From contig NZ_JBBOZQ010000001.1 of the NCBI RefSeq assembly GCF_038008685.1, forward strand, positions 248,001 to 312,000: a stretch of DNA of 64,000 nucleotides, given 5' to 3'. Shown here in pieces: positions 49,688 to 57,321 of this stretch. Position numbers and translations under genes: made by a program. The notes beneath the pieces are model-generated. The model was given only the letters and a program-made list of their open reading frames with translations. It was not told the origin of the DNA and made no database searches. Positions within the stretch are counted from its first letter, which is position 1; every line of letters starts with the position of its first letter. This DNA is from Lysinibacillus sp. FSL W8-0992. Its GTDB lineage: Bacteria > Bacillota > Bacilli > Bacillales_A > Planococcaceae.

Positions 49688-49815
49688 GTTGTTGTTCGCT
49701 ACGGCGGACGCTTTCCGCGGGCACACCGTAAGCCACAACCCTCGCTAACGCGCGGTTTGTTGTGGCTTACGCTGCGTACGTTCCCGCAGGAGTCGCCACC
49801 TACGCTTCCAACAAC
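49688..49815. repeat. Large GC-rich palindromic element, best-preserved copy
   Basis: Nested arms: GTTGTT / AACAAC outermost, GGCGGACG ... GTCGCC, TTTCCGCGGGC / TTCCCGCAGGAG, and a perfect inner stem GTAAGCCACAAC / GTTGTGGCTTAC around CCTCGCTAACGCGCG. It is the reference copy for those at 20187 and 42731 and the decayed one at 791. Confidence 0.85.
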
Positions 49816-49940
49816 TAGTGCCCTCCTCTAAATTCCTGTAAGATTATGCAATTATGCACCAACCACTTTCGCTTTTCCACAAAGCACGACGGTTTTTCTT
49901 AGAATTCTTAGAATTACTCAAAATGCATTTGAACACAATA

Positions 49941-50017
49941 GAAACCCCCCTCACCAGTTTTGAAGTGACCCCTAAAAGTTAGACACGGTTATTTCAGTTT
50001 GGCAGGGGGGGTTTTTC
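49941..50017. mobile_element. Solitary IS3-type terminus inside a C/G-run hairpin
   Basis: TGACCCCTAAAAGTTAGACA (49966-49985) is typical of the terminal inverted repeats of IS3/IS150-group elements in Bacillota. There is no transposase gene or second end nearby. The sequence sits in the loop of a hairpin with arms AAACCCCCCT / AGGGGGGGTTT that could end transcription of the leftward nitroreductase gene. It looks like a remnant of an element that was lost by deletion. Confidence 0.5.
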
Positions 50018-50023
50018 AATCGT

Positions 50024-50596
50024 CTATTCACCGAAATTTGTTACAAATTCTGCTGATTTTTTTCGTTCTTTCCCTTTTGGAACTTCATCAAAATATCCGA
50101 CTTGTAGCATTGCAATTACACGTTCACCTGGCTGTACTTTCAATGCCTCACGGAATTTCGGATTGTCTAAAAAGCCTGGTGTTTTCCAGCAAGTGCCGAT
50201 GCCTTTCTCCCAAGCTAACAGCTGGATATTTTGAATGAAAATACTCGCTGCAGCATAATCTTCTAAACGCTCTTTTTGGCGCGCATCCTCTGGCACGATG
50301 ACGAAAGCAAAGCCACCTGGTAGTGTAAATTTCGTCGTTTGCTTAGCTAAATCTTCACTAGAAAGATCTTGCCATTTTGGGATAGCTATATCACGCAATA
50401 AATGTTGAACTGCCACTAACTCATTATCACAAGCTATAACTAAACGCCAAGGCTCGCGATTACCGTGGTTTGGTGCCCATATAGCATCATCAATAATGCT
50501 CAATAATTCTTCACGATTTACCGGCTTCCCATTAAATTTCTTTATAGAACGGCGGTTTATAATTGCTTCTCTTACTGATAATAATTGTTCACTCAT
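50024..50596 (-). CDS. Nitroreductase family protein
   Basis: A 190-residue FMN-dependent nitroreductase. VREAIINRRSIKKFNGKPV (~8-26) gives the FMN-binding RRS motif, WAPNHGNREPWRLVIA (~40-55) the PxxxxxxPW block, and LLAWEKGIGTCWKTPG (~126-141) the C-terminal flavin site. Length is that of the short YdjA-like subgroup. Substrate unknown; members reduce nitro compounds, quinones or enals with NAD(P)H. GGAGATAAT precedes the ATG. It is monocistronic. Confidence 0.87.
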   Translation of the reverse strand: MSEQLLSVREAIINRRSIKKFNGKPVNREELLSIIDDAIWAPNHGNREPWRLVIACDNELVAVQHLLRDIAIPKWQDLSSEDLAKQTTKFTLPGGFAFVIVPEDARQKERLEDYAAASIFIQNIQLLAWEKGIGTCWKTPGFLDNPKFREALKVQPGERVIAMLQVGYFDEVPKGKERKKSAEFVTNFGE

Positions 50597-50698
50597 TTTT
50601 TATTATCTCCTTCTATTTATATTAGAATATTGATTATTCGTCATTAGTTCTATCTCCAACATTATCACAAAATGATGAGCTTTAAAACCGCCAACTCT

Positions 50699-51193
50699 CT
50701 AAGCAAAACTATCATCTATATGGTAGAAGTAATAGGTCATATTAGGGGTATACGCCGTAGAATCCTGATAAAGATATGGCCTGTTAATACTATCGGAAGT
50801 ATGTGCATTCACATAAGGAACTCCATTTTGTATACTCGTGACAATAACAGAATGATCGATTCTGCCGTCTCCTTGAAAGTCGTAAAATATGATGTCCCCA
50901 AGCTCTAACTCTTCTGCAGATTGCACACGTGTAGCCTTCAAACCAGTTTTTGAGCCTTCTAAATACCATCTAAGAGAATGTGAGACAGACCAGCTAAAAC
51001 TCCAGTTGCCTTGCTGAATCCACCAACCCCGTTCTCTATTTGGCGCCCCTCTCATCGGTGCCCCTCCAGCAAGTAAACATTGCGAAATAAAATTCGTACA
51101 ATCGACATCAAAATTTGGAAATGCTGGATTGCGTCTATTCCACCATAAATTCGCATATTGAACAGCAGCCTGTCTGTTATACATTTTGGCCAC
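50699..51193 (-). CDS. Amidase_6-domain protein (putative cell-wall amidase domain)
   Basis: A 164-residue protein consisting of one amidase_6 (PF12671) domain. YNRQAAVQYANLWWNRRNP (~4-22), DCTNFISQCLLAGG (~30-43) with the candidate catalytic cysteine, WSVSHSLRWYL (~65-75), LGDIIFYDFQGDGRIDHSVIV (~93-113) with the histidine, and NAHTSDSINRPY. The family resembles NlpC/P60-type cysteine hydrolases. No signal peptide is present, so it acts inside the cell, in the mother cell during sporulation, or after lysis. AAGGAGG is six bases before the GTG at 51193, better placed than for the later ATG at 51184. Confidence 0.85.
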   Translation of the reverse strand: MAKMYNRQAAVQYANLWWNRRNPAFPNFDVDCTNFISQCLLAGGAPMRGAPNRERGWWIQQGNWSFSWSVSHSLRWYLEGSKTGLKATRVQSAEELELGDIIFYDFQGDGRIDHSVIVTSIQNGVPYVNAHTSDSINRPYLYQDSTAYTPNMTYYFYHIDDSFA

Positions 51194-51377
51194 GCTTCCC
51201 CTCCTTATGACCATCATATGACTACATCATTCGTTCTATTAATTAGGTCCTTCATCGTATTATTGCTGAAAACGGTTATATCAGGCGCTATCTTTTCCAA
51301 TTTCAAGATAGTTTTTGCTACAATAAGATTAAACAAATTGGCATTTTTTTATTTTATGAACAGAAGGGATGTTGAAT

Positions 51378-52400
51378 GTGAAGCAGCATGCTGAGAAAGA
51401 AATCTTACAGCCTACTCATTTATGCGATAAAAAAGGTAATTTAAATCCAGCTGCTATTGGATTTGCACGAAAACCTCTCATAAATAGCAATTTAAGTGGT
51501 CATATTATGCGTAAAAAGAAATGGAATTATTGGTGTGTCTATGGTGATGAGATTTTATTCTCCGCAACTATTAGTCATCTCGATTACGCAGCAGTCTGCT
51601 TCGTGTATTTCCTTGAATATGAAACTCAGCGCTATTTTGAAAAGACAATAACAGTTCCACTTGGTGGCAAGCTTAAAATGCCGACACACGTGCTTGAATC
51701 CGTATCTTTCAGTAATAGTGAAATGTCGATTGATATGACCTATATTCAAAACGAAACACATTTATCTGTTTCAATCCCTACATTTGATGGCGATGCCCTA
51801 AGTGCGAATTTAATTATTCAGCATCCACCTGCGGATGAATCGTTAAATGTCGTCATTCCATGGAATCGTAGAACATTCCAATTTACAGGGAAGCATCATA
51901 TACTCCCTACATCAGGAGATGTGACTATCGGTAATCGTCACTTTACATTTACTCCCGAGGAAAGTTTTGCTGTACTTGATTACGGGCGGGGTGTTTGGCC
52001 TCGAGAAGCCACATGGAATTGGGGAATGGCATCTCAGCGAGTTCGTGGCAGACGCATTGGACTCAACTTAGGTGGTAAATGGACTGATGGTACTGGAATG
52101 ACTGAAAATGCGGTTTTTGTAGATGGAAAAATGACAAAAATACATGAGGACTTACTATTCGATTATGATCGTGAGGACTATATGCAACGCTGGAAAGTGA
52201 AGACGAAATTCACAAATCAAGTCTCTCTAACGTTTTCCCCATTTTTTGAACGTATTGCCGCAACAAATGCAAAACTCGTCAAATCGGAAGTCCACCAGAT
52301 GTTTGGCTATTATGACGGTACTGTTCTATTAGATAATGGTGAGACACTCGTTATTAAGCAAATGCTTGGTTGTATCGAGGAACATCAAGCAAAATGGTAA
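51378..52400 (+). CDS. DUF2804 family protein
   Basis: A ~340-residue protein of the DUF2804 family, a beta-rich fold of unknown function widespread in Bacillales. Recognisable stretches: GNLNPAAIGFARKPL (~22-36), RKKKWNYWCVYGDEILFSAT (~45-64), YGRGVWPREATWNWGMAS (~200-217) and GLNLGGKWTDGTGMTENAVF (~225-244). The W-x-W and DYGRGxWP elements suggest lipid or carotenoid-type binding, but no activity is known. AAGGG is 9 bases before the GTG at 51378; an ATG at 51369 directly abuts the ribosome site and is less likely. A terminator follows. Confidence 0.85.
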   Translation: MKQHAEKEILQPTHLCDKKGNLNPAAIGFARKPLINSNLSGHIMRKKKWNYWCVYGDEILFSATISHLDYAAVCFVYFLEYETQRYFEKTITVPLGGKLKMPTHVLESVSFSNSEMSIDMTYIQNETHLSVSIPTFDGDALSANLIIQHPPADESLNVVIPWNRRTFQFTGKHHILPTSGDVTIGNRHFTFTPEESFAVLDYGRGVWPREATWNWGMASQRVRGRRIGLNLGGKWTDGTGMTENAVFVDGKMTKIHEDLLFDYDREDYMQRWKVKTKFTNQVSLTFSPFFERIAATNAKLVKSEVHQMFGYYDGTVLLDNGETLVIKQMLGCIEEHQAKW

Positions 52401-52435
52401 GTGCCTAAAATACTTATTAAGTTCATATGTGCTGC

Positions 52436-52478
52436 AAAAAAATTCGCCCTCTTTTCAAAAAGTATCGCGAATTTTTTT
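52436..52478. terminator. Bidirectional terminator between DUF2804 gene and GDPD gene
   Basis: Stem AAAAATTCGC / GCGAATTTTT with A and T runs on both flanks, between convergent genes. Confidence 0.85.
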
Positions 52479-52492
52479 GCTTATTAGCCTCT

Positions 52493-53218
52493 TTACTTTG
52501 TTAAGCCTGCTAGTATTGCTTCTGGGTCATCTGTAAAAACAGCTTGTATACCAAGCTGTTGCAATTGTTTCGCATACTCTAGGTCATTAACTGTGTATAC
52601 ACGTATCGTTGCCCCTTGTTCAAGTGCTACACCTATTGATCTCCTAAATGCTGTTGGTAAACTAACGTGGATAGCATTTGTAGGGATTTTTGCCGTATAT
52701 GTTGTAAAATCAACTAAAATTTCAGCAAATAAAGCCGCTGTTTCAATGTATGGCGCCATCTGAGATACAGTTTGAAGCGATTCATGATTAAAGGAAGAAA
52801 TAATTACTCGCTCAGTTATTTGGTGCTTCGCTATTTCCTTTAACACAAGCGCCTCAATTCCCTCATACGGAAAGATATCTGTTTTTAGCTCGATATTGAT
52901 ACGGTGATGTGTAGCAACGAAAAGCTCTAATACTTCACTTAATGTTGGAATACTCTCACCTTTATATTCTTCTGCAAACCACGAACCATAATCATATGAA
53001 CGAAGCTGTTGAAGCGTTAAGTCTTTCACATAGCCTGAACCGTTTGATGTACGGTCAATCGTTTCATCATGGATGACTACTACCTCCCCGTCCGCAGTGA
53101 CATGAACGTCCAACTCAATGCCCGCAATTGGTAGCTTGGAAGCCGCATAAAAAGCAGCTTTTGTATTTTCAGGATAGTGTGCAGATACACCTCTATGTGC
53201 AAATAGATCCAAATGCAA
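52493..53218 (-). CDS. Glycerophosphodiester phosphodiesterase
   Basis: A 241-residue cytoplasmic GDPD TIM barrel. LFAHRGVSAHYPENT (~5-19) carries the first metal/catalytic histidine and the ENT motif, IELDVHVTADGEVVVIHDET (~34-53) the acidic metal ligands and second histidine, IPTLSEVLEL and INIELKTD (~99-106) the remaining ligands, and VRVYTVND near the end. It hydrolyses glycerophosphodiesters to glycerol-3-phosphate and an alcohol. There is no signal peptide, so it belongs to the UgpQ-like internal type. GAAGGAGG precedes the ATG. Confidence 0.9.
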   Translation of the reverse strand: MHLDLFAHRGVSAHYPENTKAAFYAASKLPIAGIELDVHVTADGEVVVIHDETIDRTSNGSGYVKDLTLQQLRSYDYGSWFAEEYKGESIPTLSEVLELFVATHHRINIELKTDIFPYEGIEALVLKEIAKHQITERVIISSFNHESLQTVSQMAPYIETAALFAEILVDFTTYTAKIPTNAIHVSLPTAFRRSIGVALEQGATIRVYTVNDLEYAKQLQQLGIQAVFTDDPEAILAGLTK

Positions 53219-53347
53219 AACCTCCTTCTAATCTTTACTTAATAGTATAACAATAAGTGAATTATGATATTTACACTTGATAGGTAAAATTTTGTATAGT
53301 AGTATGAGAATCTACTTGAATTTGTAAGTACTTAGGAGGTGCTAAAA

Positions 53348-55576
53348 ATGACTGTAAAACACCCGGATTTTCAGGCTGAGCTGGAGAGGCTAGCATACAC
53401 CCAAAATTATATGCAACAAATCTTAAATGAATCACAGCGTGATTTGCAATCTGCGCAAGAAAATATTCGGAAGTCCATGGCAGATCTTGATTATTTAGAT
53501 TCTAGTTTAAGTTATTTGAATATTTTAACAAACGCCCGCTTCTTTGAAATGGCTCGAAATCAGAAGGAAGGATTAGAAGCCGTACAAAAAAAGCCATATT
53601 TTGCTCGAATTCATTTCCAAAAGACTGGTGATCCTGAGGAATTTTTGTATATCGGAAAAACATCCTTGTTTCACCGTGATACGCATGAACCGATTATTGT
53701 AGACTGGCGTTCACCTGTGGCAAATGTCTACTATGATGGGCGTCTGGGAGATATGGAATATGATGTACGTGGAGAAATTCATAAAGGACATTTGTTTGCC
53801 AAGCGACAATATAAAATCGAAGATGGAGAATTACTCGATATTCGGGATATTGACTTAACGACAAATGATGAATTACTCCAAGAGGCATTAGCAGGAAAAG
53901 CAGATGTACGCCTAACAGAAATCGTCTCCACCATACAAAAAGAACAAAATGATATTATCCGTGCACATCTTCGTCAGCCAATTATCGTTCAAGGTGCCGC
54001 TGGTAGTGGAAAAACAACAATTGCTTTGCACCGTATCTCGTACTTCTTATATACAATGGGCGAACATTTTAATCCTGAACAGCTCATGATTTTAGCACCA
54101 AATAAGCTATTTATCGATTATATCGGCGATGTCCTACCAGAGCTTGGTGTTGATAAAATATGCCAAACTACGTTTTCAGATTATGTCCTTGCAGCAACTA
54201 AATTAAAACTAAAGCTTCGTAATCCTAACGAACAGCTGGAATCATTAGTAATAGGTGGCGCTGATCAGCCTACTGCGTGGATTTCTGAAGTTAAGGGTTC
54301 CCTCTATTATCGCGATATGATAGAACGCTATTTACAAAAAATCGAACTGCAAATCGCTGAACAATTCGAAGATGTATTTATTGAAAAATATCGTATAATG
54401 CGTGCCTCACATTTAAAAAAGTTGTTTTTATATGAATTTTCTTATATGCCAATTGAAAAACGACTCGCTCACATTAAAAAGGTGCTAGCCAGCCATGTTC
54501 GGCAAAAGAAACAAGCTGTTTTAAATATGTTACATGCAAAGTACGATGAAGCACTTGGCAAGGCACTTAATGGTATTCGTGATGCAGAGAAGCGTAAAAA
54601 CATTGTCACTAAATTTATAGATGAACGTGATGAACGTATGCCAGCAATTGAAAAAGAAGCAAAATCGACTGTATCTGTCTATATGCGCCGCTTTGCAAAA
54701 TATAATGTAAAAACGCTCTATCGTACACTTTTAACAAATGCCGAGTTATTAGCAGAAGTCGCACCAGAATGGCACTATTTAGAGCAACAGCAGTTTTTAC
54801 AAGCACATGCTAAAGAGCAATGGATGCTAGAAGATTTAGCTGCTCTCTATTATTTACAGGCACGACTAAAAGGGATTGCAGATGAGTGGAAAATGCGCGT
54901 TGTCTTTATCGATGAAGTACAGGACTACAGTCTATTCCAGCTAGCCGCTCTAAAAGCAGGGTTAGAAACCGATATGTTTACAATGGTAGGTGATTTAGCA
55001 CAAGGAATTCATAGCTACCGCTCATTAACAGCTTGGGAGCCTGTGCAAAATTTATTCCCTCGTGCCAGCTTCAGAACACTTCAAAAAAGCTACCGAACAA
55101 CCATTGAAATTATGGAGGTCGCTAACCAAATTTTAATGCAAATGGATGAGCAGCTACCTTTAGTCGAGCCTGTAGTCCGTCATGGGGATGCGCCAACTTT
55201 TATACAGGCAGCTTCTTTTAATACGCAGCAGATTAAAGAAGTTTTTGATCGTATTAGAGCAAACAGGCATCAGTCGATTGCTTTAATTTGTAAAACTACA
55301 GCTGAAGCCAAATCAATGCAACAGGCTTTGATGAACGATGCTATCCCTTGTCAACTTCTCACTGAGGATGAGTCTATAAATCAGCAAGTATTACTTGTAG
55401 TACCAAGCCATTTAGCAAAAGGACTGGAATTTGATGCTGTCATTGTTGCTGCATTTGATACCCCTTTCTTTAATACTAAAATTGATAGAAAGCTACTTTA
55501 TGTTGCACTAACTCGTGCAATGCATGAGCTTTATTTAATCGGTCCATCAAAAAAAACATTTTTATTAGATAATTAA
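53348..55576 (+). CDS. helD: RNA polymerase recycling helicase-like ATPase HelD
   Basis: A 742-residue UvrD-like SF1 protein of the HelD family, which removes stalled RNA polymerase from DNA. The N-terminal ~170 residues contain the coiled-coil that enters the polymerase channel and PIIVDWRSPVANVYYDG (~115-131), a HelD hallmark. Walker A is VQGAAGSGKTTIALHR (~215-230), Walker B VVFIDEVQDYSLFQL (~518-532), then GDLAQGIHSYRSL, LQKSYRTTIEI and VVPSHLAKGLEFDAVIV...YVALTRAMHELYLIG. GGAGG lies 8 bases before the ATG at 53348, preferred over the GTG at 53339. Confidence 0.9.
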   Translation: MTVKHPDFQAELERLAYTQNYMQQILNESQRDLQSAQENIRKSMADLDYLDSSLSYLNILTNARFFEMARNQKEGLEAVQKKPYFARIHFQKTGDPEEFLYIGKTSLFHRDTHEPIIVDWRSPVANVYYDGRLGDMEYDVRGEIHKGHLFAKRQYKIEDGELLDIRDIDLTTNDELLQEALAGKADVRLTEIVSTIQKEQNDIIRAHLRQPIIVQGAAGSGKTTIALHRISYFLYTMGEHFNPEQLMILAPNKLFIDYIGDVLPELGVDKICQTTFSDYVLAATKLKLKLRNPNEQLESLVIGGADQPTAWISEVKGSLYYRDMIERYLQKIELQIAEQFEDVFIEKYRIMRASHLKKLFLYEFSYMPIEKRLAHIKKVLASHVRQKKQAVLNMLHAKYDEALGKALNGIRDAEKRKNIVTKFIDERDERMPAIEKEAKSTVSVYMRRFAKYNVKTLYRTLLTNAELLAEVAPEWHYLEQQQFLQAHAKEQWMLEDLAALYYLQARLKGIADEWKMRVVFIDEVQDYSLFQLAALKAGLETDMFTMVGDLAQGIHSYRSLTAWEPVQNLFPRASFRTLQKSYRTTIEIMEVANQILMQMDEQLPLVEPVVRHGDAPTFIQAASFNTQQIKEVFDRIRANRHQSIALICKTTAEAKSMQQALMNDAIPCQLLTEDESINQQVLLVVPSHLAKGLEFDAVIVAAFDTPFFNTKIDRKLLYVALTRAMHELYLIGPSKKTFLLDN

Positions 55577-55606
55577 AATTCTTCATTTTATATTTTTATA
55601 AGCTAA

Positions 55607-55648
55607 AAAAATAGCACAGTAGGATATAGCCCCCTAACATGCTATTTT
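55607..55648. terminator. Terminator between helD and the convergent small ORF
   Basis: Stem AAAATAGCA / TGCTATTTT, 24-base inner region, A and T runs on both sides. Confidence 0.65.
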
Positions 55649-55697
55649 AACGTTGGATAGCCTTGCTCAATCATAATAGATAAATAAAACTACAAAA

Positions 55698-55823
55698 TTA
55701 TTTATGTCGCGGTGGTAGTCTGTAAAACTTTCCTTTTGATAAGTACGCTTTAACAACTTTCCACCATGAGCGAGGTGCTTCCCTAGGAGGAGACTTTTTT
55801 TTCGGCAATGCTGGCATACGCAT
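55698..55823 (-). CDS. Small basic protein, 41 residues
   Basis: A 41-residue frame, MRMPALPKKKSPPREAPRSW followed by WKVVKAYLSKGKFYRLPPRH and a final lysine. AAGGGG lies 8 bases before the ATG, which makes translation likely. It is rich in Lys, Arg and Pro with no acidic cluster, no membrane span and no cysteine. I do not recognise the family; such short basic proteins in Bacillales are often conserved hypothetical or sporulation-associated. It stands alone between helD and the GNAT gene and is too short for routine gene calling. Confidence 0.55.
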   Translation of the reverse strand: MRMPALPKKKSPPREAPRSWWKVVKAYLSKGKFYRLPPRHK

Positions 55824-55914
55824 GAGAACGACCCCTTTCTTCAGGCTTATTAATACTATATGGACATAGTACACATTTATGATAAAAAAGAAGATTTTAA
55901 CAGTTTCTTAAAAA

Positions 55915-55954
55915 TAAAAAAAGTGAGAAGTGAAGCTTATTGCTCACTCCTCAC
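55915..55954 (-). terminator. Terminator of the GNAT gene
   Basis: Stem GTGAG-A-AGTGA / TCACT-C-CTCAC, loop of nine bases, then TTTTTTTATTTTT on the minus strand. Confidence 0.8.
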
Positions 55955-55961
55955 CCATCAT

Positions 55962-56828
55962 TTAATTTTTCACATAATAGTCTAGTTGCTGTGCTTTCAT
56001 AAAGCCTGCTCTCTCATAAATCGAAATCGCTTTTCTATTTTCGATTTCTACATCAAGCATGACAAATTTAGCGTTTTGTTTACTTGCATAGTCTTTTGAA
56101 AAAGACAATAAAGCTGTACCGATTCCTTGCCCTTGATACTGCGGATGAACTGCTAGGGCTGTCACCCATTGTATTTCATTTTCCTTAACTGTTGCCACCG
56201 TACCTACAACTTGACCGTCTTTATGTGCTACCCATAATTTTCGACCATTCGTTGACGTATTAAAGGCAATTAGTTCCTCCGATTCTGATGGCAAATCGCC
56301 AAACGCCTCACTATAAATAGTGATCAATTCAGTCTGTTCTTCTGCAAATGGGGCTATTTGAATATCATTTCGTAGTTCCACTGACTCTGCTTTCGTTTCC
56401 AGCGTCGCTTCTGAAAAACTGTATGAATAACCACAGTTTTCGATAAATGTATGTCCAAAGGGAGATCCATCAATAACTACTGCTAATTGACCTTCCGCTC
56501 CTCGCTCTTGTAGACCAGCTTGTAATACGTTTACTAATGCTGTCCCAACTCCCTTTTGGCGATAAGCTGGTGAAACTACTAACGACCATTCATACGTATG
56601 TAGCCCCATTAAATCAATAGCACTTGCAGCACCAACTAATTCATCATTATCATCTTCATAAGCGAGCACCATAAAACCTTTTGATTCAAAAGAGCCTGCT
56701 AATGGAATATTCATAATCGTTTCATATACACGATAATCATTTAAGGTTGCTTCTTCGCATAATATTTTTAATTCATTCAGTGTTTCCTTGTCCAGCGGGA
56801 ATGACACTGTAATTACTGAAATGTTCAT
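55962..56828 (-). CDS. Tandem GNAT acetyltransferase
   Basis: A 288-residue protein with two GNAT folds. The first (~1-140) has VVSPAYRQKGVGTALVNVL (~84-102), an acetyl-CoA loop of the RxxGxGxxL type; the second (~145-288) has LAVHPQYQGQGIGTALLSF (~220-238), plus AISIYERAGFM near the C-terminus. Both A motifs look intact, although in such tandem proteins often only one half is active. Substrate unknown. CGGAGTAA precedes the ATG. Confidence 0.87.
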   Translation of the reverse strand: MNISVITVSFPLDKETLNELKILCEEATLNDYRVYETIMNIPLAGSFESKGFMVLAYEDDNDELVGAASAIDLMGLHTYEWSLVVSPAYRQKGVGTALVNVLQAGLQERGAEGQLAVVIDGSPFGHTFIENCGYSYSFSEATLETKAESVELRNDIQIAPFAEEQTELITIYSEAFGDLPSESEELIAFNTSTNGRKLWVAHKDGQVVGTVATVKENEIQWVTALAVHPQYQGQGIGTALLSFSKDYASKQNAKFVMLDVEIENRKAISIYERAGFMKAQQLDYYVKN

Positions 56829-57163
56829 TGTTTACTCCGTTCTTAAACCAGACTATTGCCCTATTGTAGCAAGAAAGAAAATAAACTGGCAACAAATTAT
56901 AATACCCTTTTCTAATAATCAGCAATTTTACTTCAAATACAGAAAAAACAGAAGGATTTATACTACTATTGTACTTCAAAGTAAATGAAATTTACTAGAA
57001 GGCATTAGTTATAAATTATTATATAGGATGCCTTATAAGAAATTAAATAATTATATTTACTGTAATTATTATAACATTTATTCAAATAAATTACATTATT
57101 AAAAAACGGAATGACTATATTGAATAATCATGTACTGTTACTATTGGCAGGATGCCTCCCATT
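56829..57163. other. AT-rich intergenic region, no gene seen
   Basis: Very AT-rich, especially 56990-57120. It holds the GNAT promoter region and one hairpin, AAGGCAT / ATGCCTT (56999-57034), without a T-run. Short frames on either strand lack ribosome sites. Confidence 0.5.
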
Positions 57164-57198
57164 GTAAAAAAGAGCGATTTCATAAAAGAAATCACTCT
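57164..57198 (-). terminator. Terminator of the ABC exporter operon
   Basis: Stem AGAGCGATTTC / GAAATCACTCT with one mismatch and a 6-base loop, followed on the minus strand by TTTTTTAC. It lies 124 bases beyond the last stop codon. Confidence 0.8.
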
Positions 57199-57321
57199 AC
57201 ACTATAGACAACACATAAGCGAAACTACTACCGATGCAATCCAAAGGCTTACCGCCGATTTTTCTAGGTCGACAGGTAAACTGCCTTTTTTACCAACAAC
57301 TCGTGCTACACGGCTCTCACA

